A stretch of DNA of 64,000 nt, taken from positions 124,001 through 188,000 of the forward strand of contig UQYP01000003.1 of the NCBI GenBank assembly GCA_900545335.1, written 5' to 3'. The translations under genes and the position numbers were made by a program. This DNA comes from an uncultured Sutterella sp. GTDB lineage: Bacteria > Pseudomonadota > Gammaproteobacteria > Burkholderiales > Burkholderiaceae_F. Shown in pieces: positions 1 through 10,000 of this stretch. Positions within the stretch are counted from its first letter, which is position 1, and every line of letters begins with the position of its first letter. Below the pieces are notes generated by a model. It searched no databases. It saw only the letters and a list, made by a program, of their open reading frames with translations, and was not told the DNA's origin.

Positions 1-21
1 CCTCCGACCGGAGAGGAATAA

Positions 22-120
22 ATGTTTAAAAGAATCATGCAAATCGGCATCGCCGCAGCGCTCATCGTGATGGTAGCCTGCGTCGCGATTCAATTTATTG
101 GCGCTCTTGCCAAAATCTGA
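22..120 (+). CDS. Small single-pass membrane protein, 32 aa
   Basis: This short open frame starts at an ATG 6-7 bases after a good GAGAGG ribosome binding site and ends in TGA. The product is a basic N-terminus (MFKR) followed by about 25 hydrophobic residues, so it would be a single transmembrane helix. A hairpin terminator follows 9 bases after the stop. I do not recognise the family. The upstream context is cut off by the window edge, so it may be the last small gene of an operon, for example an accessory subunit of a membrane complex. Being real is supported by the ribosome binding site and terminator; function is unknown. Confidence 0.55.
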   Translation: MFKRIMQIGIAAALIVMVACVAIQFIGALAKI

Positions 121-129
121 TTATTCGTC

Positions 130-151
130 AACGCTGCTTTTTAGCAGCGTT
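130..151. terminator. Hairpin terminator between the small membrane gene and the amidase
   Basis: Perfect 9-bp arms AACGCTGCT and AGCAGCGTT (130-138 and 143-151) surround a TTTT loop. It lies 10 bases after the small plus-strand gene and 9 bases beyond the stop of the minus-strand amidase gene, so it can serve both converging units. There is no long T-tract after it, so its strength is uncertain. Confidence 0.55.
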
Positions 152-159
152 GCGAGTAT

Positions 160-1446
160 CTACCGTTTCATTTCAGTAATAATTTTTTCCAATTTGGCTG
201 CGATATCAATGGCTTTGCGGTCTTCGAGACGACGGCAGCCCACTGTGATGCCAATCTGAGCGCCGTTTGCTCTTTGCACTAAAGGCAGGGCAACGTACGG
301 TGCCCGAGCCATGGCCCACCAGGGGATAAAGCCGACACTGATGATTGCCTGAGCCTCAGCTACTTTAAGTGTGTTGTCAATTGCTTCTGTCGCCTGTCCC
401 ACACCTTTGGCTAAGGCATTTTTATAAACCTCATTTTCAAGATCGGGTGAAAATTTCAAAGCATCGGTGAGCCGATCAAAGCCGTAAGGATGATGTTGAG
501 CCCGCATCTCGTACATTTTAACGAGGTCTTTAAAAGTACCAGGTGTTTTACCATTGCCGTAACGACTGAGATATCGGTCAAAATCCGATTGAATTTCTGT
601 CGATGAAATAACCTTATAGTAAGTCTCAAACGTTTTAATAGGACATTCAACGATTTCAACCTGATATCTTTTGGCTTCCGCCATCAGGCGCTTGAGGGCC
701 TCTTTTTCCTCGCTGTCAAAAGCCCGGTAGTCGGGCAGAGCGAGAGCGATTCTGAGAGCCCGGCGATCTTTTCCGAGATCAGTGTGAAAATCGATTTTCT
801 CAGGACAGTCTTTCGTTGCTTCATCATTGGGATCGGCACCCGCAATGGCTTCGAGCAATCTGGCAGCATCGGCAACAGTCTTTGCGATTGCTCCGGGGGT
901 ATCGAGCGAATGCGAAATCGGAATGACGCCGTCTCGGGAGACGAGCCCCACGCTTGGCTTAATGCCGACCACTCCGCAGGCAATGGAAGGCAAAACAATG
1001 CTTCCATGCGTTTCTGTGCCGATGGCGCTGTGGCAAAATCCTGCCGCAACAGCAATGGCTGAACCCGAACTGGAGCCTCCGGGAGAAAGTGACGGATCAA
1101 TCGGATTGATTCCCTGACCGCCTAATTCTGAGTAGCCGGGCGGCATTTTGGTGCTTAAAAAGCCTGCCAACTCACTCATTGAGGTTTTACCAAAGGGTAA
1201 GCCTCCGTGCTCACGCAGCTTTTTGATGCAAAAAGCATCCGCGGCTTTAAGTTCCTTTAACGCGTAGCTTCCTGCCGTTGCCCTCAGTCCCGAAACATCA
1301 ATGTTGTCCTTTACTAAAACGGGCCACTGAGCATCTAGAGGGGGTTCTCGCCATTGGCTGACTGCATGAATGATGTGATTGAACTGACGGATGCGATCGT
1401 TGATCTCAGCAGGATTGGGATGCGTCCCGGAATATAGAAAGGTCAT
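160..1446 (-). CDS. Amidase signature family protein
   Basis: This is an amidase-signature hydrolase of about 428 residues, the family of GatA and many broad-range amidases acting on carboxamides. The Ser-cisSer-Lys triad regions are visible: the lysine in VLVKDNIDV and the glycine/serine-rich SPGGSSSGSA stretch with the catalytic serines. The frame stays open upstream to 1548, but I start at the ATG at 1446. It has a GAGGAG site 7 bases upstream and aligns with the family start, and it avoids overlap with the upstream PIN gene. No gatB or gatC lies nearby, so it is probably a catabolic amidase and not the tRNA amidotransferase subunit. It is the last gene of an mdh-PIN-amidase run. Confidence 0.85.
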   Translation of the reverse strand: MTFLYSGTHPNPAEINDRIRQFNHIIHAVSQWREPPLDAQWPVLVKDNIDVSGLRATAGSYALKELKAADAFCIKKLREHGGLPFGKTSMSELAGFLSTKMPPGYSELGGQGINPIDPSLSPGGSSSGSAIAVAAGFCHSAIGTETHGSIVLPSIACGVVGIKPSVGLVSRDGVIPISHSLDTPGAIAKTVADAARLLEAIAGADPNDEATKDCPEKIDFHTDLGKDRRALRIALALPDYRAFDSEEKEALKRLMAEAKRYQVEIVECPIKTFETYYKVISSTEIQSDFDRYLSRYGNGKTPGTFKDLVKMYEMRAQHHPYGFDRLTDALKFSPDLENEVYKNALAKGVGQATEAIDNTLKVAEAQAIISVGFIPWWAMARAPYVALPLVQRANGAQIGITVGCRRLEDRKAIDIAAKLEKIITEMKR

Positions 1447-1516
1447 GACTGGCTCCTCAGCGACTTCTAATCTGAGTTTGTCACTTTGATGAGATGAACG
1501 CAATAGAAACTTAACC

Positions 1517-1993
1517 TTAAAGGCTGAAGTCTTTGGTGTTTCGTACAACGCAGCCGAAACGCTTAGCTTTGGAGCGGGCTTTTAAAACTTTTTTGTCTTT
1601 GGAAAATAAGTATGAGGCCTGTACTGCACGGGCAAGGTTAAAGAACTTATCGTCGTCGTGGTCTTTGCAGTAGGGCTCAGTTTCAAGGGGCTTCGGATAG
1701 ACGAGATGGATTTCAAGCCACTTTTGAAGGATTTCTTTTTGTTCGGATTCGGAGAGCTTAAATTGTGTTCGTGTGATGACGTCAGCTAATTCGTAGAACG
1801 TATCGTAATGACCGACGGGCTGAAGGAGCCCCTTTCGGATGCATTGCTTCAGATTGGCAGCCGATTCATCTTCAAATAAAAGAAGATCCAAAACAATATT
1901 GGTATCAAGAATACAGACAGGCGCAGCAAAAGAGAGTGCCTGATGAGAGGCACTCTCAAAAATTTCCTGAAGGTCTTTTTCTTCGATACGCAT
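1517..1993 (-). CDS. PIN-domain protein, VapC-like
   Basis: This 158-residue protein carries a PIN-type nuclease fold. The first acidic motif is LDTNIVLD near residue 29-36, a DDDKF stretch lies near residue 112, and SKDKKVLK follows. The family includes the RNase toxins of VapBC modules and PIN proteins of unknown role. Its ATG overlaps the TAA stop of mdh (TAATG), so the two are probably translationally coupled. No antitoxin-like small gene is next to it, which is unusual for a toxin. It may be a domesticated or solitary PIN protein. The fold call is good; the biological role is not known. Confidence 0.75.
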   Translation of the reverse strand: MRIEEKDLQEIFESASHQALSFAAPVCILDTNIVLDLLLFEDESAANLKQCIRKGLLQPVGHYDTFYELADVITRTQFKLSESEQKEILQKWLEIHLVYPKPLETEPYCKDHDDDKFFNLARAVQASYLFSKDKKVLKARSKAKRFGCVVRNTKDFSL

Positions 1994-2976
1994 TAACCGA
2001 TCAGATCAGCCACAGCACGGGCTTCATTCATAAGCTCGTCACGGGTAATTTCAAGACGACGGCGAACTTCCTGCGTCATCGGCATATTGCTGATGATTTG
2101 GTAACGCGCTTCACCCGGGCACAGACACGGAAAGCCGAATACGAGACCTTTGGGGATACCGTAGCTGCCGTCAGAAGGCACGGCCATTGTGCAGCATTTA
2201 CCCTGACTGCCTAAAATCCAGTCGCGCATATGATCTAAAGCAGCATTAGCAGCCGAGGCAGCTGAAGAGGCGCCTCTAGCCTTAATGATCTGACCGCCGC
2301 GGGTGGCTACATTTTTAATAAATTCTTCCTGCCAGGCATCGTCAAACTGATCGGCTAAGCGATGGCCTCTGTAGCGCATGAAACGGATGTCCGGGTACAT
2401 CGTGTTGCTGTGATTGCCCCAGACAAAAACCTGCTCAATGCCGCCCACAGGGGCCTGAAGTTTTTCTGCAACGCGAGCCATCGCGCGGTTTTGATCCAAA
2501 CGCATCAAAGCCGAGAAGCATTCGGGTTTTAAGTCGGGGGCATTTTTCATGGCGATGTAGGCGTTTGTATTACAGGGGTTGCCGACAACCAGTACACGCA
2601 CGTCGCGGGAGGCCATTTCATTTAAGGCTTTGCCCTGGCGGCGGAAAATTTCGCCGTTTGCTCTCAAAAGGTCAGAGCGGTCCATTCCTTCCTTTCGAGG
2701 CTGAGCGCCGATCATAAAGACGCATTCTGCACCGTCAAAGAGTGCTTTTTCGTCCGTGAATGCCTTCATTTCAGCTAAAAGGGGAAAGGCACAGTCGGCC
2801 AATTCCATCATGGTACCTTTCAATCGAGCCTGGCTCTCGGGAGTATCCCGGGCTAAAAGCCGCAGTTCAATCGGCTGCTGATGACCGAAAAGTTCTCCGG
2901 AGGCGATGCGAAATAAAATGGCATAACCGATTGAGCCGCAAGGACCGGTGATGGCAATACGAATAGGACGAGTCAT
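1993..2976 (-). CDS. mdh: Malate dehydrogenase
   Basis: NAD-dependent malate dehydrogenase of 327 residues, interconverting malate and oxaloacetate in the cytoplasm. It is the long form usual in Burkholderiales. Visible motifs are the Rossmann start TGPCGSIGYAILFRIA, the substrate-loop region GAQPRKEGMDRSDLL, NPCNTNA, LMRLDQNRA and the catalytic His region WGNHSNT. The glycine motif reads GPCGSIG where most relatives have GAAGQIG, a mild deviation. In an organism with fumarate-based metabolism it probably works in the reductive direction, feeding malate to fumarase. It heads the minus-strand mdh-PIN-amidase run. Confidence 0.95.
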   Translation of the reverse strand: MTRPIRIAITGPCGSIGYAILFRIASGELFGHQQPIELRLLARDTPESQARLKGTMMELADCAFPLLAEMKAFTDEKALFDGAECVFMIGAQPRKEGMDRSDLLRANGEIFRRQGKALNEMASRDVRVLVVGNPCNTNAYIAMKNAPDLKPECFSALMRLDQNRAMARVAEKLQAPVGGIEQVFVWGNHSNTMYPDIRFMRYRGHRLADQFDDAWQEEFIKNVATRGGQIIKARGASSAASAANAALDHMRDWILGSQGKCCTMAVPSDGSYGIPKGLVFGFPCLCPGEARYQIISNMPMTQEVRRRLEITRDELMNEARAVADLIG

Positions 2977-3017
2977 TTTTACCCCACTTAAAAGCGTATT
3001 TCAGTCCATTATAAAAG

Positions 3018-3054
3018 CAAAAAGATCGGGAAAATAATTTTTTCTCGATCCTTT
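3018..3054 (-). terminator. Terminator of the amino-acid-binding protein gene
   Basis: Read on the minus strand, GGATCGAGAAA pairs with TTTCCCGATC and is followed by TTTTTG. It lies about 20 bases after the binding-protein stop, between that gene and mdh. One internal mismatch is present. Confidence 0.6.
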
Positions 3055-3073
3055 GAAATGTATTAATAAAAAT

Positions 3074-3832
3074 TTATTGGAGTTTGGCGTCGGGTTTATG
3101 ACCGAACCACTTTTCGTAAATACGGTCATATTCACCGCTTTCACGAATGGTTTTGAGCCCCTTGTTGATGAGCCCCAGCATTTTTTCATTGCCTTTGGCA
3201 ATGGCAAAACCGTTTTGCTTATGCGTGTAGAGGTGAGGAACAAGCACAATATCTTTTTCTGCTCTGTGGCTGAGGTAATATTCCGTGACGATTTTGTCTA
3301 CGAGCACCGCTTCGCAGCCGCCCATTTTCAGTTCCATGAACGCTTCGCCCGTCTGGTCAAAAGCCACGAGTTTTGCATCTTTAATTTCTTTGGCTAAAAG
3401 AGCGCCGGTGGAGCCGATCTGTGCGCAAACACGTTTGCCTTCAAGATCATTCATGTGTTTATATTTATCTGTGTCTTTGGAACGCACCGCCATGATTAAG
3501 CCGCCTACGTCATAGTAGGGATCGGAGAAGTCGACTTGCTTTTTGCGTGCCTCAGTAATCGTCATACCGGCAGCGGCCACATCGATCATATTGCTTTGCA
3601 GGGCAGGGATGATGCCTGCAAACTGCATATTCTGAATTTTGGCTTCATTCCCCGTAGCTTTTGCAATCGCAGTGATGAGGTCAATATCAAATCCGACGAT
3701 TTCGTTTGTTTTCGGGTCCTTGAATTCATACGGCGCATAGCCCGCATCAGTGCCCACCAGAATGGTTTCTGCCTGAGAAGCGACCGGCAGCATCATGCAT
3801 CCCAAAGTCAAGGCCAAAAGCAGTTTTTTCAT
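3074..3832 (-). CDS. Periplasmic polar amino acid-binding protein (ABC transporter)
   Basis: This 252-residue protein belongs to the bacterial extracellular solute-binding family 3 (HisJ/ArgT/GlnH type). Residues 1-21 form a signal peptide ending ASQA-E. The mature start ILVGTDAGYAPYEF and the signature IVGFDIDLI are typical of polar amino-acid binders. An AAGGAAT site precedes the start. No permease or ATPase gene lies next to it, so it either works with a transporter encoded elsewhere or is an orphan. Which amino acid it binds cannot be read from the sequence; the family suggests Arg, Lys, His, Gln or Cys. Confidence 0.88.
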   Translation of the reverse strand: MKKLLLALTLGCMMLPVASQAETILVGTDAGYAPYEFKDPKTNEIVGFDIDLITAIAKATGNEAKIQNMQFAGIIPALQSNMIDVAAAGMTITEARKKQVDFSDPYYDVGGLIMAVRSKDTDKYKHMNDLEGKRVCAQIGSTGALLAKEIKDAKLVAFDQTGEAFMELKMGGCEAVLVDKIVTEYYLSHRAEKDIVLVPHLYTHKQNGFAIAKGNEKMLGLINKGLKTIRESGEYDRIYEKWFGHKPDAKLQ

Positions 3833-4333
3833 TTTTTAATTCCTTCACTGATTTTTGATTTCTCGAAGTCTATCGGGAGGAAGATGATTTGAAAATCGCT
3901 TTGTGGGACAGATTTCGGGCTTTAATCGTCGACAATATTTAAATTCGTTGATGAGAGCTGAAAACATTTAAAAAACAATTAGTTGCTACGATTTTTAAAT
4001 AAATTTTTTCTTCAAAAGAGTTTCTTTTATCTAAGGAAAATAAATTATTTTCTTTAATTCTTAGATCCTACAAAATCAAGTCAAAAAACTGATAAGGCAA
4101 TGTGCTTAATTTTAAAAAATAATAATAAAATCAATAAAATAAACCATTTATCTTTGCTTTAGTCGACAAAATTTACGACAAAATCGACAAAGATTTTCTT
4201 TGACATTAGTCAAATCAACAATCACAAACAACTCTTCAGTCTTCCTAAAAAGATGTACGGAAATCTTTCTCAATGCTAAAAGAGGCGTTAGTTTCATTAA
4301 AATTCCGAGAATCAGTATGCAGAGGTGATTCAG
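3833..4333. other. AT-rich 500-bp intergenic region with repeats and a dyad
   Basis: No credible gene is visible. The region is very AT-rich. It contains three CGACAAA direct repeats between about 4164 and 4191, and a perfect TTTGAC/GTCAAA dyad at 4199-4214. It separates a minus-strand and a plus-strand gene, so it must carry divergent promoters. Confidence 0.6.
4199..4214. promoter_or_regulatory. Perfect TTTGAC-ATTA-GTCAAA dyad, candidate regulator site
   Basis: A 16-bp perfect inverted repeat with 6-bp arms and a 4-bp spacer. The geometry (5+4+5 core) resembles FNR/CRP-family sites such as TTGAT-N4-ATCAA but with C/G at the inner position. It lies 120 bases upstream of the gene at 4334. 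Regulator identity is inferred only from shape. Confidence 0.4.
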
Positions 4334-5017
4334 ATGGTAAAAAAGATCATTGCCGGTTTGATTGCATCTTCATTTGCAGGAGCCTTATTAGCGGCACCTG
4401 ATGAAGACGCTGAATTTGTGACTCCTGAACAGCTCGGTTGGGAAGCGGGCGTCGTGGCTCCCAGTCCCTTGGATCCGGAATATGTCAATCCGGAATTTAA
4501 GACGCTCGAAGAAGCAGAAAAGGCCAAGGCGATCGGTGAGGCAGAGTTAAAGCGAATTGAAAAACTTCGCGCCGGCCACACGTATTTGTGTCAAAAGAAA
4601 ATCTTCGTCAATGACTGTATTGATCGGGCTGAAACGGTTTTATTTAAGCGCAGCCGTATTGCCAATCAGTTAATCCGCAAGGCCGATCACCAGATCAGAA
4701 TCTTTAAGTCTCAGGAGCGCCGTGAAAAAGGTGCTCAGGATCAGGCGATGCCTGCCAAACGCGGCTCAGTAAAAAATAACGATGACAAAATCGCCCGTCA
4801 GGATGCCCGCCGTGCTCAGGAAGGGGCCAATCTCGCTGCTTACGATGAAAAGTTAAAAGCTCAGGAAGTAAGAAAGAGTGAATTGGAAGCGGCCGCTGCA
4901 GAGCGTAAAGCCAAGCGTGAAGCTCGTCAGAAAGCCTATGAAGCAGAACGTCAGAAGCGTGTGGAAGCTCAAAAGCTTCAGGATGAGCAGAATAAAAAAG
5001 ACGGCCTTTTCTTCTAA
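4334..5017 (+). CDS. Secreted charged coiled-coil protein, function unknown
   Basis: The product is 227 residues with a clear signal peptide (MVKKII...ALLAAP). After it comes a short acidic stretch and then a long, highly charged region rich in Glu, Lys, Arg, Ala and Gln, predicted to be helical or coiled-coil. Two cysteines in a YLCQ...VNDC pattern (around residues 82-93) could form a disulfide. I chose the ATG at 4334 because AGAGGTG lies 7 bases upstream; an in-frame GTG at 4325 sits too close to that site. It resembles periplasmic charged proteins common in betaproteobacteria, but no function can be given. The helicase gene starts 3 bases after its stop. Confidence 0.7.
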   Translation: MVKKIIAGLIASSFAGALLAAPDEDAEFVTPEQLGWEAGVVAPSPLDPEYVNPEFKTLEEAEKAKAIGEAELKRIEKLRAGHTYLCQKKIFVNDCIDRAETVLFKRSRIANQLIRKADHQIRIFKSQERREKGAQDQAMPAKRGSVKNNDDKIARQDARRAQEGANLAAYDEKLKAQEVRKSELEAAAAERKAKREARQKAYEAERQKRVEAQKLQDEQNKKDGLFF

Positions 5018-5020
5018 TTC

Positions 5021-7033
5021 ATGAAAGAGCAGTTTCAAAAAGCAATTGACTGTGCTTTTGCCGAAAACGGGCCTTTATGCAAAAAAATCGAAGGCTTTAA
5101 AAGACGCGAGAGCCAGCTGGAGTTTGCCCATGCGGTGGCCGAAGCAATTGAAGCTCGTGCAATCGCCGTAGTGGAAGCCGGAACCGGAACCGGGAAAACT
5201 TTTGCGTATCTGGTGCCCGCCGTTTTGTCGCGCTCTAAAACCATTGTTTCAACTGCCAGTAAAACCCTGCAGGACCAGCTCTTTAATAAGGACGTCGGGC
5301 GTATTTGCTCGGCTTTGAGTATTGATGCCGATGTCGCCGTTTTAAAGGGACGCAGCAACTATATCTGCAAAGAAAGACTTGACCGATTGGTCGATCGGGG
5401 GCTATTGCCTGAAGCCGACAGCTTCAAGCGCTTAAAAAAAATTATTGATTTTGCAAAGGTAAGCTCAAGCGGCGATAAAAATGACATTGCCGGCATTCCC
5501 GAAAAAGATCCTCTCTGGCCTTGGGTAACAAGTACCAAAGACAACTGCCTCGGAAAAAATAAGTGTCCCCATTACGATGACTGTTTTCTCAATCAAGCCC
5601 GAGCCCGGGCAAGAGAAGCTGACGTGGTCATCGTTAATCATCATCTCTTTATGGCTGATTTGAGTCTGAAAGATGACACAATGGCCGAGCTTTTGCCCGA
5701 TGCCGATTTAATCATCCTTGATGAAGCTCACAAATTGCCCGATATCGGCATCGATTATTTTTCAGACTTCTTTTCACTTTGGGAGCTTCAGGACTTCAGC
5801 GACGAGGGACGCATCATCGGTAAGGCCCATGCGCCGGGCGTTGTGCGGTGGGACGATCTTTTTCTTGAAGTGAAAAAAGCAGCGCTGAATGTTCATCAGA
5901 CCATTCATCGCGGTTTGGGTGTAGAGATTGAAACGGAGATTGAAATTGCCTCAATCGAGGGTTTTGTTGACGCAATTAAAGAGCCGTTTGCCAAATTAGC
6001 CGAGTCCGTACAGGCGGTTTTGAGTGCCTTCAAATCAGTTGAAGGCGCCAATGATGAGTGTGATCTTTTTGCTGAACGCGCAGCCGATCTGGCCAAACGA
6101 ATCGGAGATTGGCATGTAACGCTTTCGAATCCTTCAGCTGTTAAAACCGTGGGCGGCATTCCTTCGGTCCTTTGGTTGAGGCTTACTGAACAAAACGTCC
6201 TTTTTTCCAATACCCCGTTATCCCTTGCTCAGCCTTTTGCCAAGGCACGCGAGAAAATGCACAACGCCTGGGTGCTCACCAGTGCAACGATTTCCACTCG
6301 CAGAGATGACGGCTCGGCTGACTTTTCCTACTTTTTAAACGAATTGGGATTAAAAAGCGATACGCCCACATACACTTGGGCAAGTCCATTTAATTTCGGC
6401 TATCAGTCGCGTTTTTATCTGCCGAAAAATCTTCCAGGTGTTTTTGATCCCGACTTTGCCCGAGAGTTGGTCGATGCCACTTGGCCTTTATTGCAAAAAA
6501 CGCAGGGCAGAGCCTTCTTTTTATGTACGAGCTTTCGGTCACTTGAAGCGATTGCCAATGAACTTCGCATGAAAATGGGGGCTAACTTCACGCTTTGCGT
6601 GCAGGGCGAAGCGCCCAAGTCAGAGCTTCTTGAGCGGTTTAAATCCATGCCTAACGCTGTGCTCGTGGGCTCCATGAGTTTCTGGGAAGGCGTGGATATG
6701 AAGGGTGATGCGCTGCAGCTCGTTGTCATTGACAAGATGCCCTTTGCCCAGTTTGATACGCCTGTGGCCCGCGCAAAGAAAGAGTGGTTTGCCGAACAGG
6801 GTAAAAACCCCTTTATGAGCTATCAGCTGCCTGAAATGATTACGACTTTGAGACAAGGCGTGGGGCGCCTCATACGCAGTGAAAATGATTTCGGTGTCAT
6901 TGTTTTCGGTGATAACCGTCTGCTTGAGAAGCGCTACGGGCGGGTGGTTTTGGAGAGTTTGCCTCCGATGATCCGCACTCAGGAATTTGCCCGAGTGTAT
7001 TCATTTTTGGATAATCCGGATGAGGCTTACTGA
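5021..7033 (+). CDS. DinG/YoaA-type iron-sulfur DNA helicase
   Basis: A superfamily-2, XPD-like 5'-3' DNA helicase of 670 residues. Walker A is GTGTGKTFAYLVPA (about residue 50). The four iron-sulfur cluster cysteines fit YICKERL, DNCLGKNKCPHYDDC. The DEAH box is LDEAHKLP, and motif VI is TLRQGVGRLIRSENDFG near the C-terminus. Family members resolve R-loops and damaged replication forks. The length is closer to E. coli YoaA than DinG, and there is no N-terminal exonuclease domain. The stop overlaps the start of the SNF2 gene (TGATG), so the two are translationally coupled. Confidence 0.9.
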   Translation: MKEQFQKAIDCAFAENGPLCKKIEGFKRRESQLEFAHAVAEAIEARAIAVVEAGTGTGKTFAYLVPAVLSRSKTIVSTASKTLQDQLFNKDVGRICSALSIDADVAVLKGRSNYICKERLDRLVDRGLLPEADSFKRLKKIIDFAKVSSSGDKNDIAGIPEKDPLWPWVTSTKDNCLGKNKCPHYDDCFLNQARARAREADVVIVNHHLFMADLSLKDDTMAELLPDADLIILDEAHKLPDIGIDYFSDFFSLWELQDFSDEGRIIGKAHAPGVVRWDDLFLEVKKAALNVHQTIHRGLGVEIETEIEIASIEGFVDAIKEPFAKLAESVQAVLSAFKSVEGANDECDLFAERAADLAKRIGDWHVTLSNPSAVKTVGGIPSVLWLRLTEQNVLFSNTPLSLAQPFAKAREKMHNAWVLTSATISTRRDDGSADFSYFLNELGLKSDTPTYTWASPFNFGYQSRFYLPKNLPGVFDPDFARELVDATWPLLQKTQGRAFFLCTSFRSLEAIANELRMKMGANFTLCVQGEAPKSELLERFKSMPNAVLVGSMSFWEGVDMKGDALQLVVIDKMPFAQFDTPVARAKKEWFAEQGKNPFMSYQLPEMITTLRQGVGRLIRSENDFGVIVFGDNRLLEKRYGRVVLESLPPMIRTQEFARVYSFLDNPDEAY

Positions 7034-10000
7034 TGGCCCCGCGCGTTCAATACGGCAAGACCTGGTGGGGATCGGAATGGTTAAAGGCGCTTAATGCCTG
7101 TGATCACGCAAACCGCTTGCCCAGAGGGAAAACGTACTGCAATCAGGGTAATGTGCGCGAAGTCAGTATTGATCCTGTTACGCATAAAGTTGAAGCGATT
7201 GTTCAGGGTCATTTTGCGGTCTATGAAGTCTCAATAGGACTACGCGCTTTTACTGAAAACGAAACTCAGAGACTGATTGAAGCCATTAAATCCGAGCCTC
7301 AGCTTTTGGCGCAGCTGCTGGATCATACATTGCCTTCTGAAGTCAAAAGACTTTGTGATCAATTGGGGCTTGACCTTTTCCCTTCTTCAAGCCTCGATTT
7401 AGAGCTTTCCTGCAGCTGCCCTGATTCAGCGCGGCTTTGTAAACACATTGCGGCTGTCATTTATTGGCTCTCAAGAGAAATTGACAACGACCCGTTTATC
7501 CTCTTTACGCTTCACGGCGTTAACCTTTTGGAAAAATTAAGTGAAGCTGGCCTTCAGGTTAAAGAGGCTACAGCCGATCATCCCTGCACACTTTACGATT
7601 TGCTGCCTGCAGCAGAAGCGATTGTTACGGAAGAAAAAGACAGTCACTACACGCTAAGGACTTTGCCCCTGACACCGATTGATGACGTCGGAGAGAAGAT
7701 ATTTTCCCTGTTGCCCAAGCGTTTTGCTTTGTCTGAAAGTCGGGATTTTCCGGCTGAGCTTTTAAAGTGTCTCAAAAAGAATGCAGCCTACGCTGAATCG
7801 CTTTTGAGTCCCTTCGATGATGACAATTCCCTTTTTACCGAAAAAATTTTAAAAGACGTTCGTCAATATAACCGTCATCATTATGTCTTCAGACTTAATC
7901 GTGAAAATCTGAGGGATTTTGATTTTTATGATGAAAAAGGAAAAAGAGTTGCTTCAGATGAGGCAATGCGCTTAATCAGCACTCTGATGAGTCTGCCTGA
8001 GGCTATGAGCCGAGAGCATTTGAAGTCATCGCTATATGCGCTCAGAGTCCTTTTTCTGTTCACTCAAAGACTCTATCGTGCCCGAGCCGTGATCCCCGTG
8101 ACGGTTGTCTCGCGCGACGATCCCAATCCCTGGCCGGTGATTTACTGGACTCCGGCAGTTCGACTGAACGCCGCAGCCCGAGCGGTCAGCGACTTTACCG
8201 AGGCTTTTAAAGGGCAGATTGATGAACTTTTTGGCTTTGATGGTCTCCCCTTAAAAACCGAAGCTCAAAAAAGCTTCATGGCACTCACACTGGCGCTTAC
8301 GTTTTGGCATCGGATTTTTTCTAAAAATGCCTCTTTTGACGGTGCAGCCGCCTTGTTTGCTTCGCCCTCAGCAGCAGATCTCTGTGCAGAAGTTAAACCC
8401 GTTTTGGCCGAGCATTTTGCGCGCTATCTCAGAGTACTCAATCTCACGCTCAATTTCCCGTGGCTGCCGCAAATTGCCCTGCGTAAAACCAGAGACGGAG
8501 CGCTCAATCTGCATTTCCTGATTAAAGCTAAAGAGGATAGGGGTAGACCCATAGATCTGAAAACGCTCTTGAAGTCAGACCAATACGAAAAAGAGCGCTA
8601 TGCTGCTTTAAATGTTGTTTCGACGCTGCAAAGCCTTTACCCCGTCTTTAACGATCTGACCAACACGGCAACAAAAACCGTAAAGCTCGCCGCCTCAGAG
8701 CTTCGCGACTTTCTCTTTGAGGTTTCTCAGGGCCTTACGCTTTTGGGTATTGCCGTATCGATGCCCCTGTCGTTAAAAAAACTCCTTAAGCCCACACTGG
8801 TGGCACAGGTGTCTTCCTCAGCAGGCTCGTCTTCTTTTTTCACTCAGGAAAGCCTCAGTGACTTTAACTATCAGATGGCATTGGGAGACTCGGCTTTATC
8901 GAAAGATGAGTTTGAAGTTCTCGTGCAACACGCAGGCGAAGTCATCCCCTGGGGTGATCAGTATGTGTATGTCGATCCTCAAGAGATCGAAAAGTACCGG
9001 GAAAGACTTCAGAATGCTCCGAAATACAGTCCTCTTGAAAAGGTCAGAGCCCTTTTAACCGGAGAGGTTGACGGCATAGAAGTTTTTGCAACGGATGAGC
9101 TTAAAAAACAACTCCAAAATATCGAAAAGGTTAAAGCAGTCAAAGTTCCTCAAACGTTAAAAGCCAGTCTTAGACCTTATCAGCAAAGAGGGTATGAGTG
9201 GCTCATTAAAAATATTCGTTTGGGACTCGGATCATTAATTGCCGATGATATGGGGTTGGGTAAAACGCTGCAGGTTATCGCAGCTTTGACCGCTTTAAAA
9301 GAAGCCGGTGAATTCAAGGACAAAAAAGCGCTCGTGGTAGTCCCCACGACACTGTTGACAAACTGGAGCCGTGAAATCGAAAAGTTTTCTCCCGCTCTTC
9401 GCTACTGTCTTTACCACGGTTCGGAAAGAATATTGCCGCCCTCTGATACTTTCGACGTCCTTTTAACTTCTTACGGCATCGTGAGAAGAGATATTGAAAA
9501 GTTGGCTCTTATGCCTTGGAGGTTTTTGGTTATTGACGAAGCCCAGGCCGTTAAAAACCATTCAACAACACTGTCGCAGTCTTTATCGGTTTTAAAGGCT
9601 CAGCAGGTCATCGCCATGAGCGGTACGCCCGTTGAAAACCACCTGATGGAATACTGGTCGATCTTTTCGATTATTGAGCCGGGGCTTTTGGGCTCTGAGT
9701 CTGACTTTAAGCGCACCTTTGCTGCTCCCATTGAATCTGAGCGTGATCCGAAAGTCATCGATGCCTTAAGAGCTTTAACAAAGCCTTTTATGTTAAGGCG
9801 TCTGAAGACCGATAAAAGCATCATTGATGATTTGCCGGAAAAGCTTCTTTCAGACCAATTCGCGCCTTTAACAATTGAGCAGGCGGCACTTTATCAAAAA
9901 GTACTTTCCTCAGCGTTAAAGCAAATGAAAAAACTCGAGGATGCGGCAAAAGAAGAGGGAAGCGACTTTAAGATGAAAAAGAGGGCATTGGTACTCAAAC

